Shown: one piece after another, positions 1 through 11,437 of the stretch | Layout of the letters: each line of letters starts with the position of its first letter | Numbering within the stretch: the stretch's first letter is position 1 | NCBI GenBank assembly: GCA_008508345.1 | Contig: QNGE01000285.1 | Coordinates: 1 to 64,000, forward strand | Reading direction: 5' to 3' | DNA: 64,000 nucleotides | Origin: Paragonimus westermani | Lineage: Eukaryota; Platyhelminthes; Trematoda; Plagiorchiida; Troglotrematidae | Translations under genes and position numbers: made by a program | The notes under the pieces: generated by a model | What the model was told of the DNA's origin: nothing | Database searches by the model: none | The model's input: the letters and a program-made list of their open reading frames with translations, nothing else

Positions 1-60
1 GCCGGGTTGGGGCGCCGAAACGCCGGATATTCAACAGACGCCTGTTCGTCTGGTACTCCA

Positions 61-270
61 CCTCAACACCATCCGCTCCAGGGTTGATGCACTGATACAC
101 TGATATATACACTGATACATGTATATATTACACAAAATACTTATATATAAGTGAGCACATGTTTGCATATTTTCGTGGACATTTTTCTGTACATTGTGCG
201 TATATATACATATATGTGGTATACATATATAATACACAATTATCACATATATTACACATACACCTGCTAC
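61..270. repeat. AT/CA-rich simple-sequence stretch
   Basis: The stretch is dominated by short imperfect units such as actgata, tatac and tatata, with three near-tandem actgatac/actgatat units near 90-118. No coding signal is visible. The rest of 1-769 holds nothing I can identify. Confidence 0.5.
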
Positions 271-769
271 TAACGCACTCCCTCGACAGCCAATGAGGAA
301 TTTCGTATTCAAGATCATTCAACGTGTTATTGAGTTGCTCAGGTTAAGTTTTCCCGCGTATGAAAGGAAACTGGCTCTCCTGTTAAGCAATTAACACTTA
401 ATCCGCGCATGCCTGCTGATTTCGATTACGTTTGGCGGTTTCCAGCTCGTTTGGATCTTGAAACAGCACACCAGTTTACTGCGTATTTCCCGTTGTTTCT
501 GTTAACTCCTATCGGTTTTCGATGCGCACCATTACCAGCATTTATTGCCTCAGTTCAGATACTGCACATTTTCTTCCTGTTTTAACCCAGTGTACAGGAG
601 ACCTAGTCTCTGCTCATCGAAATACCGAACCCTCATAGGCTCATTCTTCTTACTTCCGTCTCTGATCTATCGACCCATTGAACCAAAGCGGCAACGCAAA
701 TACTAATAGTAACACGTATCCACATATATGCACGTCGGGTGCTGAATGTTCTGGAAGAAGCACACCGTC

Positions 770-1171
770 TGTATCGGCCACCTCGGAAAGAGCCAGACGT
801 CAAGACACCGCCTAAACGCCTCCATAATCGTAGCTTCCACGAATTCCACTGGGAGAGTGTTCCAAGTCAGGAAAATTCGGATAGTAAAAGTGCGTGGCCT
901 GGACAGTGAGCAATTGCGTCTTGTGTCTAGCTTGAACTTGTTCCCCTTGGTTGGCGGTCCCCGTTGGTTTGAGAAGCCTCCGATTGGGATGACCCTTTGT
1001 GGTCATGGTTTCAGAGGCAAGAGTAACGCCCTTCAGTCGTTTATAAGCCAGTGAGCAGAGATTTAGAAGCTGCAATTGGTCTGTATAAGAATACGAATAG
1101 AAACCTATAGCCGTTTTCTTTGCATACCGTCGCACAAAGTGAGGGGTGGTTACTTTCCAACTATGCAGCAA
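770..1171 (-). mobile_element. LINE (CR1-like) C-terminal relic
   Basis: Minus-strand translation matches the tail that follows the reverse transcriptase in CR1-type LINEs. One frame has LQLLNLCSLAYKRLKG, TTKGHPNRRLLKP and ANQGEQVQARH. After a frameshift a second frame gives FLTWNTLPVEFVEA followed by FRRCLD, the usual 'V.NAWN.LP..VV.A....FK..LD' ending. The frame switch marks it as decayed. No other domain of this copy is visible nearby. The family call rests on remembered motif patterns, not a search. Confidence 0.6.
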
Positions 1172-2238
1172 ATCCTTGAATGCTCACATGTGACACAGGT
1201 CCTATCAAAGTAGCAAATATACGCGCGAAATATATTTTACTGGTTAGTTTCTTGATTACCCATTGAGCGATGCTAAACTGTGGTTAGCTTTCAGTGTTAT
1301 TGCTCGCCTATCTGCGCTAGGAAAAAGGCCTGACGGAAGTGGATTTCGCTAACCTCTGTTGCATTATTTTTGAGATTGCTGTACTATGTTTGATCATTGT
1401 GAAAAAATGACCCCAAGTTCTGCTGTCCGCTTTAGGTAAACTACATTATTCTCTGCTCTTGCGTCAACTAATGCTACTGTTTCCCTTACCCTTGATCAGT
1501 CTGAGCCATGCAATTTTCTAGGTGCAGAGATTAGACATCCCCCCGTAATTTTTATTGACTGGTTTATACTCCCGATCATTTATCGGTACACAAAGAGTTA
1601 GTCTGTTGTGACTCAGACAGTGACCAGTTGTTTGAGTGGGACCAAATCCGTTTTATCATCCTTCATTACTGGGAGCCGCCTAGTCGTTGATTTCTCTGTA
1701 GGGCACATAGTTTGTCTGAGTTCTGGGGATTTTTCACATTCGAGGTGATAGATTTGGTTTTCTTCTATATCTGTTCGATTAACACCGCTCTTACGAACGT
1801 CTCCTAATTTGTCGTTTCGAATACAAATTATCTAAACTGCCGTGGGATGTTGAGAAAGTCATTTTTGGGTCAGCAGATTACACGTAACATGGTGTGGACT
1901 GGATTCATTGACAATTGCTTTAATAGCTGCTTTTTTCAAGCACTCATCGCTTTCCCCTATGTTTACTTCCAACAGAGGTCCCACTAATCTTCCAGAGACA
2001 TGCGCGAAACATCGTCTTCCAATAATTGCCCTGGGAAACTAATGGCGTGTGCTAACTTGCCATTAACTACCCCCGTCAGCGTTCACGCAATGGCATTAGC
2101 ACCCAGGCTTACCGAAAACAGTCGTGAGGTCTTTTTCTGTGGAACAGCAGTGAGCGTTTACCCACCAATCCTTTAGATCTCGCTTCTGCCGTACCGTATA
2201 TACACGACTTTAGTCTCACTAGTGTTAGACGGAGCTAC
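1172..2238. other. no identifiable feature
   Basis: No long reading frame, recognisable motif or repeat is visible in this stretch. Confidence 0.5.
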
Positions 2239-2523
2239 TTACAGCGACCACTGATGTGATGCTTCGAGATCCCGTTGCTGGTGAGCAGTCTTAATGCGAG
2301 CGTCTTGTGCCCACACTTCAGTATCGACCGCGTATATAAACAAGGGATATGTTAAGAATTGTAAGTAGTTCATAAACAAAAGGAACAGCAATAATCCCAG
2401 TACGGAACGTTGTGGATGGCTTGTGAGAACTTCCAGGGCAGCAACGAGTCTACCGCTGACCCCCGCATGGCGGGGTTTCCGGCGGTCCATCGTCCAGTGG
2501 AATGTCATATTTATGCCACGCAT
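2239..2523 (-). mobile_element. LINE reverse transcriptase relic
   Basis: The minus-strand frame reads HPQRSVLGLLLFLLFMNYL, a decayed form of 'GVPQGSVLGPLLFLLFINDL' (RT motif B). FIYAVDTEVWAQD follows, a decayed form of 'FIYADDIKIWAQD' (motif C), in which YADD has become YAVD. LEASHQWSL then matches 'LDALHQWSL'. The order and spacing are those of a non-LTR reverse transcriptase palm. The loss of the second catalytic aspartate region and the lack of flanking domains show a dead fragment. Confidence 0.75.
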
Positions 2524-2813
2524 TTTACAATGGAATCAATATGGGAGTAAACGGGGATCGGGTGGATCCAGTGTCAAGTTGCAGTCGATTACCCATTTGA
2601 ACAAGAGATGCTGATGGTCTGACAGGGTGGGGGAGTTGGTGGATACAGGTCCAAAACCTGGAAAACCGGTCGCTTGGCTTACAGGTGTGTGTTGTACAGG
2701 CGAATTACAGGAGCTTCTGCTGTGGACATAATCCTTGGACTCATTGTTCTCGAGTGAGCAGTCCTAACTCAACGGATTGGATGAAACACCTCCGCAATAT
2801 TAACCGAGTAATT

Positions 2814-3164
2814 CTATATCACCAGGTCCGATGGTATGACACAGTAAATAGATTTCGTCATTTCACTATTGAACCAAGCTGGATGGTGCTCATGGACCCG
2901 TTTGGATATGCGCCTGGCCATGTAGAGAGCATAACTGGTTTCAGAGGAACAGGCGAATGAGCACGCACAGAACGGGGTTGCAGGAAAAAGCCGGTTTTCT
3001 TTCGGGTGCGGGCGCGAAAACGGAATAGGACTAAGATGGACGACACAAATTATTGTGTTAACTTGTGTCATTTTCGGTTGGAAAATCGCGCCTGAAGTTA
3101 ATCCGATGCGTACAACTTTTTTTGCCACTTGATGCAGCTGGTCTTTCTTTGTCTGTTGTTGCAT
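2814..3164 (-). mobile_element. Penelope-like element, GIY-YIG endonuclease relic
   Basis: The minus-strand frame contains ETSYALYMARRISKRVHEHH followed by PAW. It resembles the 'C.C...YIGRT.RRLS.RV.EH.P.WL' block of the C-terminal GIY-YIG endonuclease of Penelope-like elements. The central YIGRT is degraded to a variant. The upstream part has no recognisable domain. 2524-2813 and 3165-3536 show nothing identifiable. Confidence 0.5.
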
Positions 3165-3536
3165 GGTTCTGTATATGAAACCTTCTTGAAAGTCTTCTTT
3201 TTCTGCAAATATTGTACATATAAATGTTGGTTCCTCAGCATCGCTATCATCAGCGCAAATTTATACTGCTCTGCTGGGCAGCGATTTCAGTGACTTTTGG
3301 CGATTGATGAAGGGTTCGGTGCAGCGGCCCAGGGCCACGGATCCGGTCGGTTTGTCTTGCTCATTATCAGTGGGTGTCTGTTGATCTGAAGGATAGCCAT
3401 TGGAAACAAGTTGTGACACAGCTCTTGGTGATTGCACTAAATGCCAAGAAAAGAGTATCTATAGTTAGATAATGAATTCTTAGGCATACGAATAAAATTG
3501 AAGCTTCCAAACCATCCCTAGAGGCGCTGCTGACGA

Positions 3537-3823
3537 TGTCAGAAAAAAGGCTGCTCCAATGTTTGAAAATTCGACGCGCAACTGAAACCAGTAAACGCGC
3601 ACGGATTGAAGTTAAAGTGGCAATTGATGCACAGTTGCCTGGTTTACGCTGTGCACAAGGACGCCGAACCAATGGACAGTTAGACCAGCAAGGAGGACAG
3701 TTGTATTTGATCGTAACCCTCACACTTTTGTACCAGTCCTTTTTGGTCAGTCCAGTAGCGGTGCGTGTTGCGTAATACATATTTGGACACAATGCCTGTC
3801 TACTGTTCTGGTTGCATGTTACA
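3537..3823 (+). repeat. 5' LTR of Gypsy copy 1
   Basis: The LTR runs from TGTCAG to TTACA, about 287 bp, and ends three bases before the primer-binding site. It aligns with 7957-8163: shared blocks include ..GAAAAA.., CGCGC..C.GAAAC, ..TTAA(A)GTGGC(A/C)ATTG, GTTGC.TGG, ACAGTTGTA.TT and GTAACCCTC. The start could be a few bases off because the LTR pair is diverged. Confidence 0.65.
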
Positions 3824-3826
3824 ATT

Positions 3827-3837
3827 TGGTGACCCCG
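3827..3837 (+). promoter_or_regulatory. primer-binding site complementary to tRNA-Trp 3' end
   Basis: TGGTGACCCCG lies three bases after the LTR end TTACA. It is the reverse complement of an animal tRNA-Trp 3' end (CGGGGUCA plus CCA). The match stops after 11 bases. This is the expected minus-strand primer site of CsRn1-like Gypsy elements. Confidence 0.75.
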
Positions 3838-3839
3838 CC

Positions 3840-5060
3840 GGAATACGAAATGTCGAAGTCCGCAAAGAAATCTGAGGAAGGTAGAAGCCCTGCTGCTCCT
3901 TCTAACTCCGATGGCCCCGGTCATCTTATGCAAAGAATTCGGAAAATTGTAAACAAGCTGTCGACGGAACCCACGACGGAGATGCAAGTATTGATTCCAC
4001 GTACCGACAAGTTCATTATGGGAAGGCACTACCCCCGTTCGGAAGGTCAAGTATGAACCTATCTCCGGGGCTTCCCAGCGGAGTCCCACAAAACCCGATT
4101 CCGAATCTGCTGAGTGGAAAGGCCTTCGATATTTCCGTCTAGGCCAAAATTCTGGACACCTCGGCATCAGATGGGACGTTCACCGAACTACGGCGTATAT
4201 TGGGCGCTCTCTTGCATTCAGCTGTCTACCGACAACCATTCCATGCTCTGGACAGCTCGTGGGGGAGACCGCCCGGGCGTTTGCCAGTGATCTGCGGCAC
4301 TCGACTGAACAAGGTCGCGAGAAGTAGTCCTCAGAGGACCCACAGAAGCGAGTTCTTGAACAGTTGGTGGAGGGGATCCTGCTAAAGAATATAAGAATGG
4401 AGTTGTTGCAACATTCATCCGGCGACCTTGAAGCCGAGTTGCGGTTGGCCGGGGACCTCGAATGGGTTGAGGTGGCTGTCAACCGGCCAGCGCAATATCG
4501 CTTCACAACACGAGCGACCAGCCAGGTAACAGACCCCCAATGTTTAGAAGAAGCTCAGACTGGTATGACGGACAAGGCCACTCACGGCACGGAAACCGCC
4601 AACGGCGACCCCGGTTGAACAAACCACGTAGACCATGCGACCAGGCATTCAGGGCAAATCGTCTAACCTCCGGAACTATCGACCGGAGGGCGGAAACTGA
4701 GTCAGAACAGGAAAAACTCTGTAGTCGCGTTAACGTTCCCTCCTTTACCGATTGTTTCCAACTGCTAGCAGAGCTGGCGGTGCAGATAATATGTGGAATA
4801 ACAAGTGCAATTTTAGTGGACACCGCAGCGTCAATAAGCGCAGTCGGCGCACACACGCACAATACACAGACTTTTGAGCTACAAGCAGAAACTGTGTTAT
4901 CAATGCATCTTCACAGCCAGCGGTGGTTAAATGCCGACGGAAGGCAGAATGGTTGCACCAGTTACAATAGCCAGATACCATATGGGGCACGGTTTTGCGA
5001 TAAGCCCCAACATACCATTGTGTGTTATAGTAGGGATGAATGGTCGTCGTAGGCGCACAC
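3840..5060 (+). pseudogene. Gypsy copy 1 gag-protease remnant
   Basis: A gag-like start (PPEYEMSKSAKKSEEG, 3832 onward) leads into several short frames. The longest (4540-5052) carries a retroviral-type aspartic protease core, AILVDTAASISAV, with the active-site block DTAAS at 4819-4833 where DTGAS is usual. Frames change several times between 4060 and 4540. There is no recognisable zinc knuckle. Inactive. Confidence 0.65.
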
Positions 5061-5379
5061 TTGGCTTGCACGAGCTTCCGCTGAGGAACCCGTCCGGCGC
5101 CACTCATTCGACAGATATGTAAGAAATTCCTCCAGAAACCGACTTCACTCTACATGTCCCCACGGCCCCTGCCGAATTGAAAATTCAAAATGGCCAGATG
5201 ATCTAGTCAAGTGGGGCTTCTAACAACTCGCGAAGTGCTCAAAGCTTGAAACCAATAGCTAAATGTCGAACACGTGTTTGTGTGGGAGGCAGCAGCGTTA
5301 GGTTGCACGAGCATTTTGAAGCATGAACTTAATACAGAGGATGCTCCACTAATCGATATACCCCGTGATGGATACGTGT

Positions 5380-6560
5380 ATATCTTCAGGATGAAGTGCT
5401 TGAGATTGGTGACTACATGCTGCTACAGAAGAACGTGATCACGTCCTCAAAGTCTCCATATGCTGCCCCAGTAGTCCTGGTAGAAAATAAAAGCGGTGGC
5501 CCACGATTACGCGCCGGTTACACGAAGCCCATCTAAGTGATGAAGAAAGACGCATTCCCGTTGCGAATGCTTGACCTGTTTGACGCCATCGGCTGGACCA
5601 CGTATTTTAGCGTCCTAGACTTGCAATCAGGTTACTGGCGGGTGGGGCTCGAAGAAAACGATCGAGCTAAGTCAGCCTTCAGCATGCTGTCGGGACCGTA
5701 TGAACTCGAAGTTATGCTCTCTGGACCATCAAGCACAATGCAACATTTCAACGCTTAATGCAGAAAGCATTGCACGACATGACCCCTATAACATGCTTGG
5801 TATAACTGGGAGATGTCACAGTTCACGGAAGGTCTAAACGAGAGGACATACGCGATATGGAGCATGTGCAGGGCAATCTGACGGACTTCGATTCAATACT
5901 GAAGCCCTCAAAATATCACTTCCTGTTTAAAGAGGTAACATTTTCGGGCATGTAATCTTTAGGGCAAGTATTCGCACAGGCCTAAGGAAGACGGAACAAA
6001 TTCCGCCTTGGTTCACGCCAAAGGATGCAAAGAGGCTGAGGAGCTTCCTACGAATATCGTCCCATCATCGTCGTTTCACTACTGATTTCGCTGGCAATTC
6101 CATTTCCCTGGCCAGACTACCACAAAATATTCAGGGATTCACGTGGACAGAAAGGTGTGACCACGCTTTCAAATCACCTCACAAAGCTCTGTGCACTGCG
6201 CCAGCGATAGCTTTTCCGGACCTGCCGCCGAAAAAAAGGAAATTTGTTTTGGATACGGATGCAAGTGACGATGCAATCAAGGCCGTTCTCTGGCGACAAG
6301 AATAAGACGGTGGGAGTTGAGTGATAGCCCACAGTAGCCGGCATTTAACTAGATGCGAGGAGAATTACTGTACAACGAGAAAGGAAATACTTTCGCTAGT
6401 AGTATTCGCGTGACATTTCCGGTATTATCTCTCGGGCAGACGTTTCATCGTATGCACAGACCATCAGACCCTCCACTGGCTACGGAACTTCAAAGGACCA
6501 GAGGAGCAGTTAGTTCGATGCCAGGAGATCATACAGGAATACGATTTCGTGTGTGAACAT
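5380..6560 (+). pseudogene. Gypsy copy 1 reverse transcriptase and RNase H remnant
   Basis: RT fingers: EVLEIGDYMLL, then SPYAAPVVLVENKSGGPRLR (from about 5388). Palm: MKKDAFPLRM, then TYFSVLDLQSGYWRVGLEE (5540-5655), matching 'KKDAFPLP...FS.LDL.SGYWQV'. RNase H begins at FVLDTDASDDAIKAVL (about 6243). Stops occur at 5535, 5756 and repeatedly after 5760, with frame changes through 6550. The arrangement is the standard Gypsy pol order. Confidence 0.75.
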
Positions 6561-6832
6561 ATACGTGGCAGACAATAATCGAACGCTGACCCACCATCGA
6601 GACGTCGTGCGCGCAATCACGGTGACTGTCCATCCTGTACTGTACAACACGTAGTGCTGATGAACCCATGGGGGGCAGACTATGGTCGCTAGCAGCAGGC
6701 TCAAGCAACAGATTCTGAGGCTGCACCAATCTACGAAAAATGCCGGAATAACGGTGGTAGACAAACAGGCAGGGAAATTGGAGGGAAAGCTATGAGACTC
6801 GCTATTTTTGGGCACCATGGGAACAGCCGAAG

Positions 6833-7510
6833 ATGGCAGAGGGAGTAATACTTATTCAATACGGTCCCGCTTACGTGAGAAAAATTGTGGTCCCTCAGCC
6901 CATGGTAGGTAGCGTCCTAACAAACTTGCGCCTCGAGCTCGGGTATACACAGATAAACAAGCTGGGGGCGGCCGCAGGAAAAAGATTTTGGTGGTCGCAT
7001 CAGCGGAGAGATGTCAGATTGTTGTGCTCATCGTGCGATAGATGCGACACTTTCAAATGCTCTCAAATAAGACGTTGCAATTTATAACTGCAGGATGCCA
7101 TAATGAGTTGGTCGGCACAGATCTTGTGGGGCTATTTCCGGGATCAACCCGAGGCAATCGGTACAACTTGGACCTCGTGGATTACCTCACCAGATGGTGC
7201 GAAGTAGTCCCGCATGCACAAGTGGTTAAAATGACAGTAGTAACGGCCGTTGTCGATCACTCGGTACGCCTTTGGGGAGCCCCTGGCTCAATCCATTCTG
7301 ATCAGGGCTCCTGCTTTGAAGGCTTTTTGGTTCACAAAATGTGTAGGCAACTGGGAAAAAGGTCTGATCGAAAAAAGTCTCCTCAATGCTTCCGCAGAGA
7401 ATAGCGTTACCGGATGGGAGTCAGCTACACCAAAATATCTGTTAGCTTATCATAGTGTTATTCACTCTTCGAATGACCAAGCCCCGTATTTTCAGTGGAC
7501 TGACTGAGAA
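6833..7510 (+). pseudogene. Gypsy copy 1 integrase remnant
   Basis: Three overlapping frames cover the zinc-binding region (KRFWWSHQRRDVRLLCSSCD), the start of the core (NELVGTDLVGLFPGSTRGNR) and the second aspartate region (SIHSDQGSCFEGF). The tail LLAYHSVIHSSNDQAPY also matches the younger copy. Frameshifts lie near 7080 and 7380, and the catalytic glutamate region is lost around 7380-7400. 7511-7956 is featureless apart from weak coding remnants. Confidence 0.75.
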
Positions 7511-7956
7511 GTGAGACTACCCTCAGATGTCCGATTGTTAGTTACACAGTAACTGCAATTTCTGATTGCACATTATGTAGGCAAACTTCTGGGCACATTT
7601 CGACGGGCCCAACAAATTGCACGACTATATCTGAAGACAGGCACTAGAATGACCGTAAAAATAAGAGGGCATTAAACACTCCCCTGAATGTTGGCGAAAG
7701 AGCCTGATTGCACAACAAGGTTCCGAGCCCGGAAGTCCAATGAAGACGCGTAAAGAGTGGGAAAGACCGTATGTTTTTGATCGAATACTTTCGGGGGCAA
7801 CCTGTCAAATTGGTGAACCGACAGAAACAAACGGACAGCCAATCGTGGTTCAGTTTTAATCTACTGTAACCTAGGAACCATCACCGGACGTCCCCGAAGT
7901 CGGGATGAGAGTTAAAGTTGCAAACGTGCTAGACACAAGCAAGGAACCGTGAACGG

Positions 7957-8163
7957 TGCTGAGAAAAAGAGGATTTGTGTGGCGCGCGGCCGAAACTAGA
8001 CGGTGCGTGGGCTGAAATTTAAGTGGCCATTGTTATACGGTTGCTTGGGCCAAATTCCAGACTGCCACGTCAACCTGGCACACGAGGGCCCTGGACCAAC
8101 GAACAGTCAGAGAAGCAAGAAGTACAGTTGTACTTAAATGTAACCCTCGTCATATGTACCTTT
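7957..8163 (+). repeat. 3' LTR of Gypsy copy 1, truncated
   Basis: It starts TGCTGAGAAAAA and aligns with the first two-thirds of the 5' LTR through GTAACCCTC and GTACC. Similarity fades near 8163, before the LTR's expected TTACA end. The missing 3' part is not recognisable on the far side of the inverted repeat. Confidence 0.6.
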
Positions 8164-8329
8164 ATCACTTTTGGCTATTCATAATAGCGGATGGTTTTTC
8201 GCAGTTTAATTTTCCACACAGATCCTGGCTGCTCTTCCGGTTATATCCTACGGTAATCCTGGAAATGATGAACAGCTGGCAAGAGAATATCCGGAAGGTG
8301 TCTTGAAGCGCTGTCCTAATTGCACTAGA

Positions 8330-9508
8330 AGTCAAGAATTCATTGCAAGAGTCTCCACCGAGTGACATGTGAGCACACTTATCGTCATTCAGCGGGAGAC
8401 TCCGATCGTCCGACCAGCGCTTAATTGCGTCAAGGTCAATCTGTAGTGCACTGGGAACAGTGGCATTCCAAGTTTTCGGATCGTCGGCGGTTAGGAGGGC
8501 GATACTAAAAAGATTATCCGAAAGAACATTTATGTAAAGGAGTAAAAGCGGAGGACCTAGCACTGACCCTTTGGAAAATTTCGTAGAAACGAATGGAGGA
8601 GACGAGGGGTCTCATTCGGTTTTAATTCTAAAAGTTCCATTATCAGGAGAAGAGGCAATCCAGTGAAGAAACTCTCTTTGGATGCCATGGGCATCCAGTT
8701 TGTGTTTCAGGGGGCCATGTGGGAAACAGCCGAAAGCCTTGAGGAAATCGAAGAAGATACCATCTGAGGTGAGACCATTGTCTTTGTCCTCCGTCAGACT
8801 AGCCATGAAAATAAGCATGTGTTGTGCATGACCGGTTAGGAAGGAAGCCATGCTAGGTAGAAGAGAGGATGACTTGATAAGAAGTGATCGATGATGATAC
8901 GCTTTGATAGGTGCTCCATTATCTTGCGCGGAATGCTAGTGAGGCTGAGTGGCCGATGGCTAGCCCCAGAGTGCCCGTCACCCGTCTTAAATGTGGGTGT
9001 GATCGTCGCCTCTCTCCATGTACTGGGGAAGATGCCAGTCTGCAGCATCTATTTAAACAGCTTATAAAGGGATTCTGTCACACTGATAGCTGCTTTCTTG
9101 AGTATTCTGGAGTGGCTCTTGTCAGTACTCATTGCACTGTATCAATTAGCCCTGAATAAAATGTCTCCACCACATAGCACAGAAAACTCAACTGTGACGA
9201 GTGGTTGCCGGAAGTCCTGCGGCGGTAGGATAGGGTGTCAGTTCGGTGGTGCGACGTTTTAGACTGCCGAGTAGTACTTCTTGAATAACTCGGCCACAAA
9301 TAAGAAATCAGCTGAAGTCCCCCCGCCGGGCAGTCGCATAGAAAGGGCTGAAGTTTCAATCTCCCTTAGTCGCCGCATATGTCTAAGTAAGAAGTTTTGC
9401 TCCCGTGGGCTATGAAGGAAACGGCTGATTGGATTTTTTCAGAGTGGATGACGAATATCTACACAAATTAATATGGTGTCCAGTCCAAGCATCTTTTCTG
9501 TGCAACTT
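8330..9508 (-). repeat. left arm of perfect ~1.18-kb inverted repeat
   Basis: This arm is the reverse complement of 10259-11437. Every aligned position I checked obeys left + right = 19767, so there are no indels, and the encoded peptides are identical between arms. The match ends at 8330/11437 on the outside and at 9508/10259 on the inside. There the sides differ by a one-base indel and then diverge. Confidence 0.95.
8347..9370 (-). mobile_element. CR1-like LINE RT relic inside left arm
   Basis: Read on the minus strand, the order is MLQTGIFPSTWREATITP, RPLSLTSIPRKIMEHLSKR, GIFFDFLKAFGCFPHGPL, then SVLGPPLLLLYINVLSDNL and ALQIDLDAIKRWSDDRSLPL. These are RT motifs 1, 2/A, B and the thumb of a CR1-type LINE. 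Stops and a lost YADD (TADDPKTW remains) mark it dead. It is an inverted copy of the LINE on the right and lacks that element's C-terminal part. 8164-8329 encodes a continuation I cannot place. Confidence 0.85.
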
Positions 9509-9594
9509 TCGCTGTGGTGTAGTGGTGCATGGAGAAATGTGGGTTTATTGATTAGGCTACATTTGAAAAAATTTCGCTGTAGGTAGCATGATTT

Positions 9595-10320
9595 GTGTTA
9601 TCTGAAACTCCCAAACTTGGAGTAGCATTCAGACCAATTTTGGAAATGCGGAGCTCTCCATACCACTCACTGGCCAAGTGGTTGTCACAAATGCCAGATA
9701 TCGCTGAGAGGAAACATTCAACGCACAGCTTACATGACCCCTCTGATCTCGCAAACTCCATCAAAGATATCATTTTAATTCACCAATCGTTGCTTTTTCT
9801 CGACGTCACACCCTTATTCACCAACGACTCAATAAAAGGAATTGTACATTACTTTTGTTGATACGTTCAGAAAAGTGGCACAGACACCCACATACTACCG
9901 ATCAAGCCTGAGCAGCTACTTTATCTGAGCACATGAAATGTACGGTTTAAGTTCAACGAAGTCATTTGTCGACGAAGGATGGTGTCGCATTTGGATCCCC
10001 GATGGGACCACTGTTTGCGGAAATTTTCCTGACAAAGACGGATAAAGGAAAGTCAGGTTCGGCGACAGACTGTTGTAATTCTTGTGGGAGTTATTTTGAT
10101 GGTAACCATTGTGTACACGAGAGCAGTGTAAATCCGACCGACATCTTGGCCAGGTTCAAATTCGCATACCAAAATTCTATTTTCGTTGGAAACCGAAATG
10201 AACGACACATTGGGCTTTCGGATGCACGTTTACGGCGGACTGATGGCTCAATTCAGCGAAGTTGCACAGAAAAGATGCTTGGACTGGACACCATATTAAT
10301 TTGTGTAGATATTCGTCATC
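9595..10320 (+). mobile_element. Penelope-like element RT relic in the spacer
   Basis: Plus-strand frames give LLFLDVTPLFTNDSIKG (compare 'FDVTSLFTNVPI'), then DGVAFGSPMGPLFAEIFL (compare 'DGVAMGSPLGPLLADIFM'). LSDARLRRTDGSIQRSC follows (compare 'FLD..L.RR.DGS...SVYRK'). These are RT motifs A, B and the post-palm block of Penelope-like elements, in order. A further frame across the arm boundary (WTGHHINLCRYSS) continues the family's 'TWTGQY.NF.SF' motif, so the right arm begins inside this element. Frameshifts separate all blocks. Confidence 0.8.
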
Positions 10321-11437
10321 CACTCTGAAAAAATCCAATCAGCCGTTTCCTTCATAGCCCACGGGAGCAAAACTTCTTACTTAGACATATGCGGCGACTA
10401 AGGGAGATTGAAACTTCAGCCCTTTCTATGCGACTGCCCGGCGGGGGGACTTCAGCTGATTTCTTATTTGTGGCCGAGTTATTCAAGAAGTACTACTCGG
10501 CAGTCTAAAACGTCGCACCACCGAACTGACACCCTATCCTACCGCCGCAGGACTTCCGGCAACCACTCGTCACAGTTGAGTTTTCTGTGCTATGTGGTGG
10601 AGACATTTTATTCAGGGCTAATTGATACAGTGCAATGAGTACTGACAAGAGCCACTCCAGAATACTCAAGAAAGCAGCTATCAGTGTGACAGAATCCCTT
10701 TATAAGCTGTTTAAATAGATGCTGCAGACTGGCATCTTCCCCAGTACATGGAGAGAGGCGACGATCACACCCACATTTAAGACGGGTGACGGGCACTCTG
10801 GGGCTAGCCATCGGCCACTCAGCCTCACTAGCATTCCGCGCAAGATAATGGAGCACCTATCAAAGCGTATCATCATCGATCACTTCTTATCAAGTCATCC
10901 TCTCTTCTACCTAGCATGGCTTCCTTCCTAACCGGTCATGCACAACACATGCTTATTTTCATGGCTAGTCTGACGGAGGACAAAGACAATGGTCTCACCT
11001 CAGATGGTATCTTCTTCGATTTCCTCAAGGCTTTCGGCTGTTTCCCACATGGCCCCCTGAAACACAAACTGGATGCCCATGGCATCCAAAGAGAGTTTCT
11101 TCACTGGATTGCCTCTTCTCCTGATAATGGAACTTTTAGAATTAAAACCGAATGAGACCCCTCGTCTCCTCCATTCGTTTCTACGAAATTTTCCAAAGGG
11201 TCAGTGCTAGGTCCTCCGCTTTTACTCCTTTACATAAATGTTCTTTCGGATAATCTTTTTAGTATCGCCCTCCTAACCGCCGACGATCCGAAAACTTGGA
11301 ATGCCACTGTTCCCAGTGCACTACAGATTGACCTTGACGCAATTAAGCGCTGGTCGGACGATCGGAGTCTCCCGCTGAATGACGATAAGTGTGCTCACAT
11401 GTCACTCGGTGGAGACTCTTGCAATGAATTCTTGACT
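10259..11437 (+). repeat. right arm of perfect ~1.18-kb inverted repeat
   Basis: This arm mirrors 8330-9508. It contains the end of the Penelope-like RT and about two-thirds of a LINE RT. Unlike the left arm, it stays co-linear with recognisable sequence on both sides (Penelope RT upstream, LINE C-terminus downstream). It is therefore probably the original, with the left arm the duplicate. Confidence 0.95.

Larger units (their letters stand above)
3537..8163 (+). mobile_element. Ty3/Gypsy LTR retrotransposon, full-length fossil (copy 1)
   Basis: The order is 5' LTR, tRNA-Trp primer site, gag-like region, aspartic protease, reverse transcriptase, RNase H, integrase and a truncated 3' LTR, all on the plus strand. 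Every coding domain is broken by stops and frameshifts, and the two LTRs have drifted visibly, so the insertion is old. Its integrase resembles the younger copy at 15.97-18.46 kb (shared QYGP.Y, RFWW.HQRRDV and CSSC), so both belong to one lineage or close relatives. A tRNA-Trp primer site and this domain order fit the CsRn1/kabuki group, which is known from trematodes. The 3' LTR stops about 165 bp before the inverted repeat arm. Confidence 0.85.

Noticed and set aside
3367..4167. 266-codon minus-strand open frame
   Set aside because: It is antisense to the 5' LTR, primer site and gag start of Gypsy copy 1; no motif in the minus frame.
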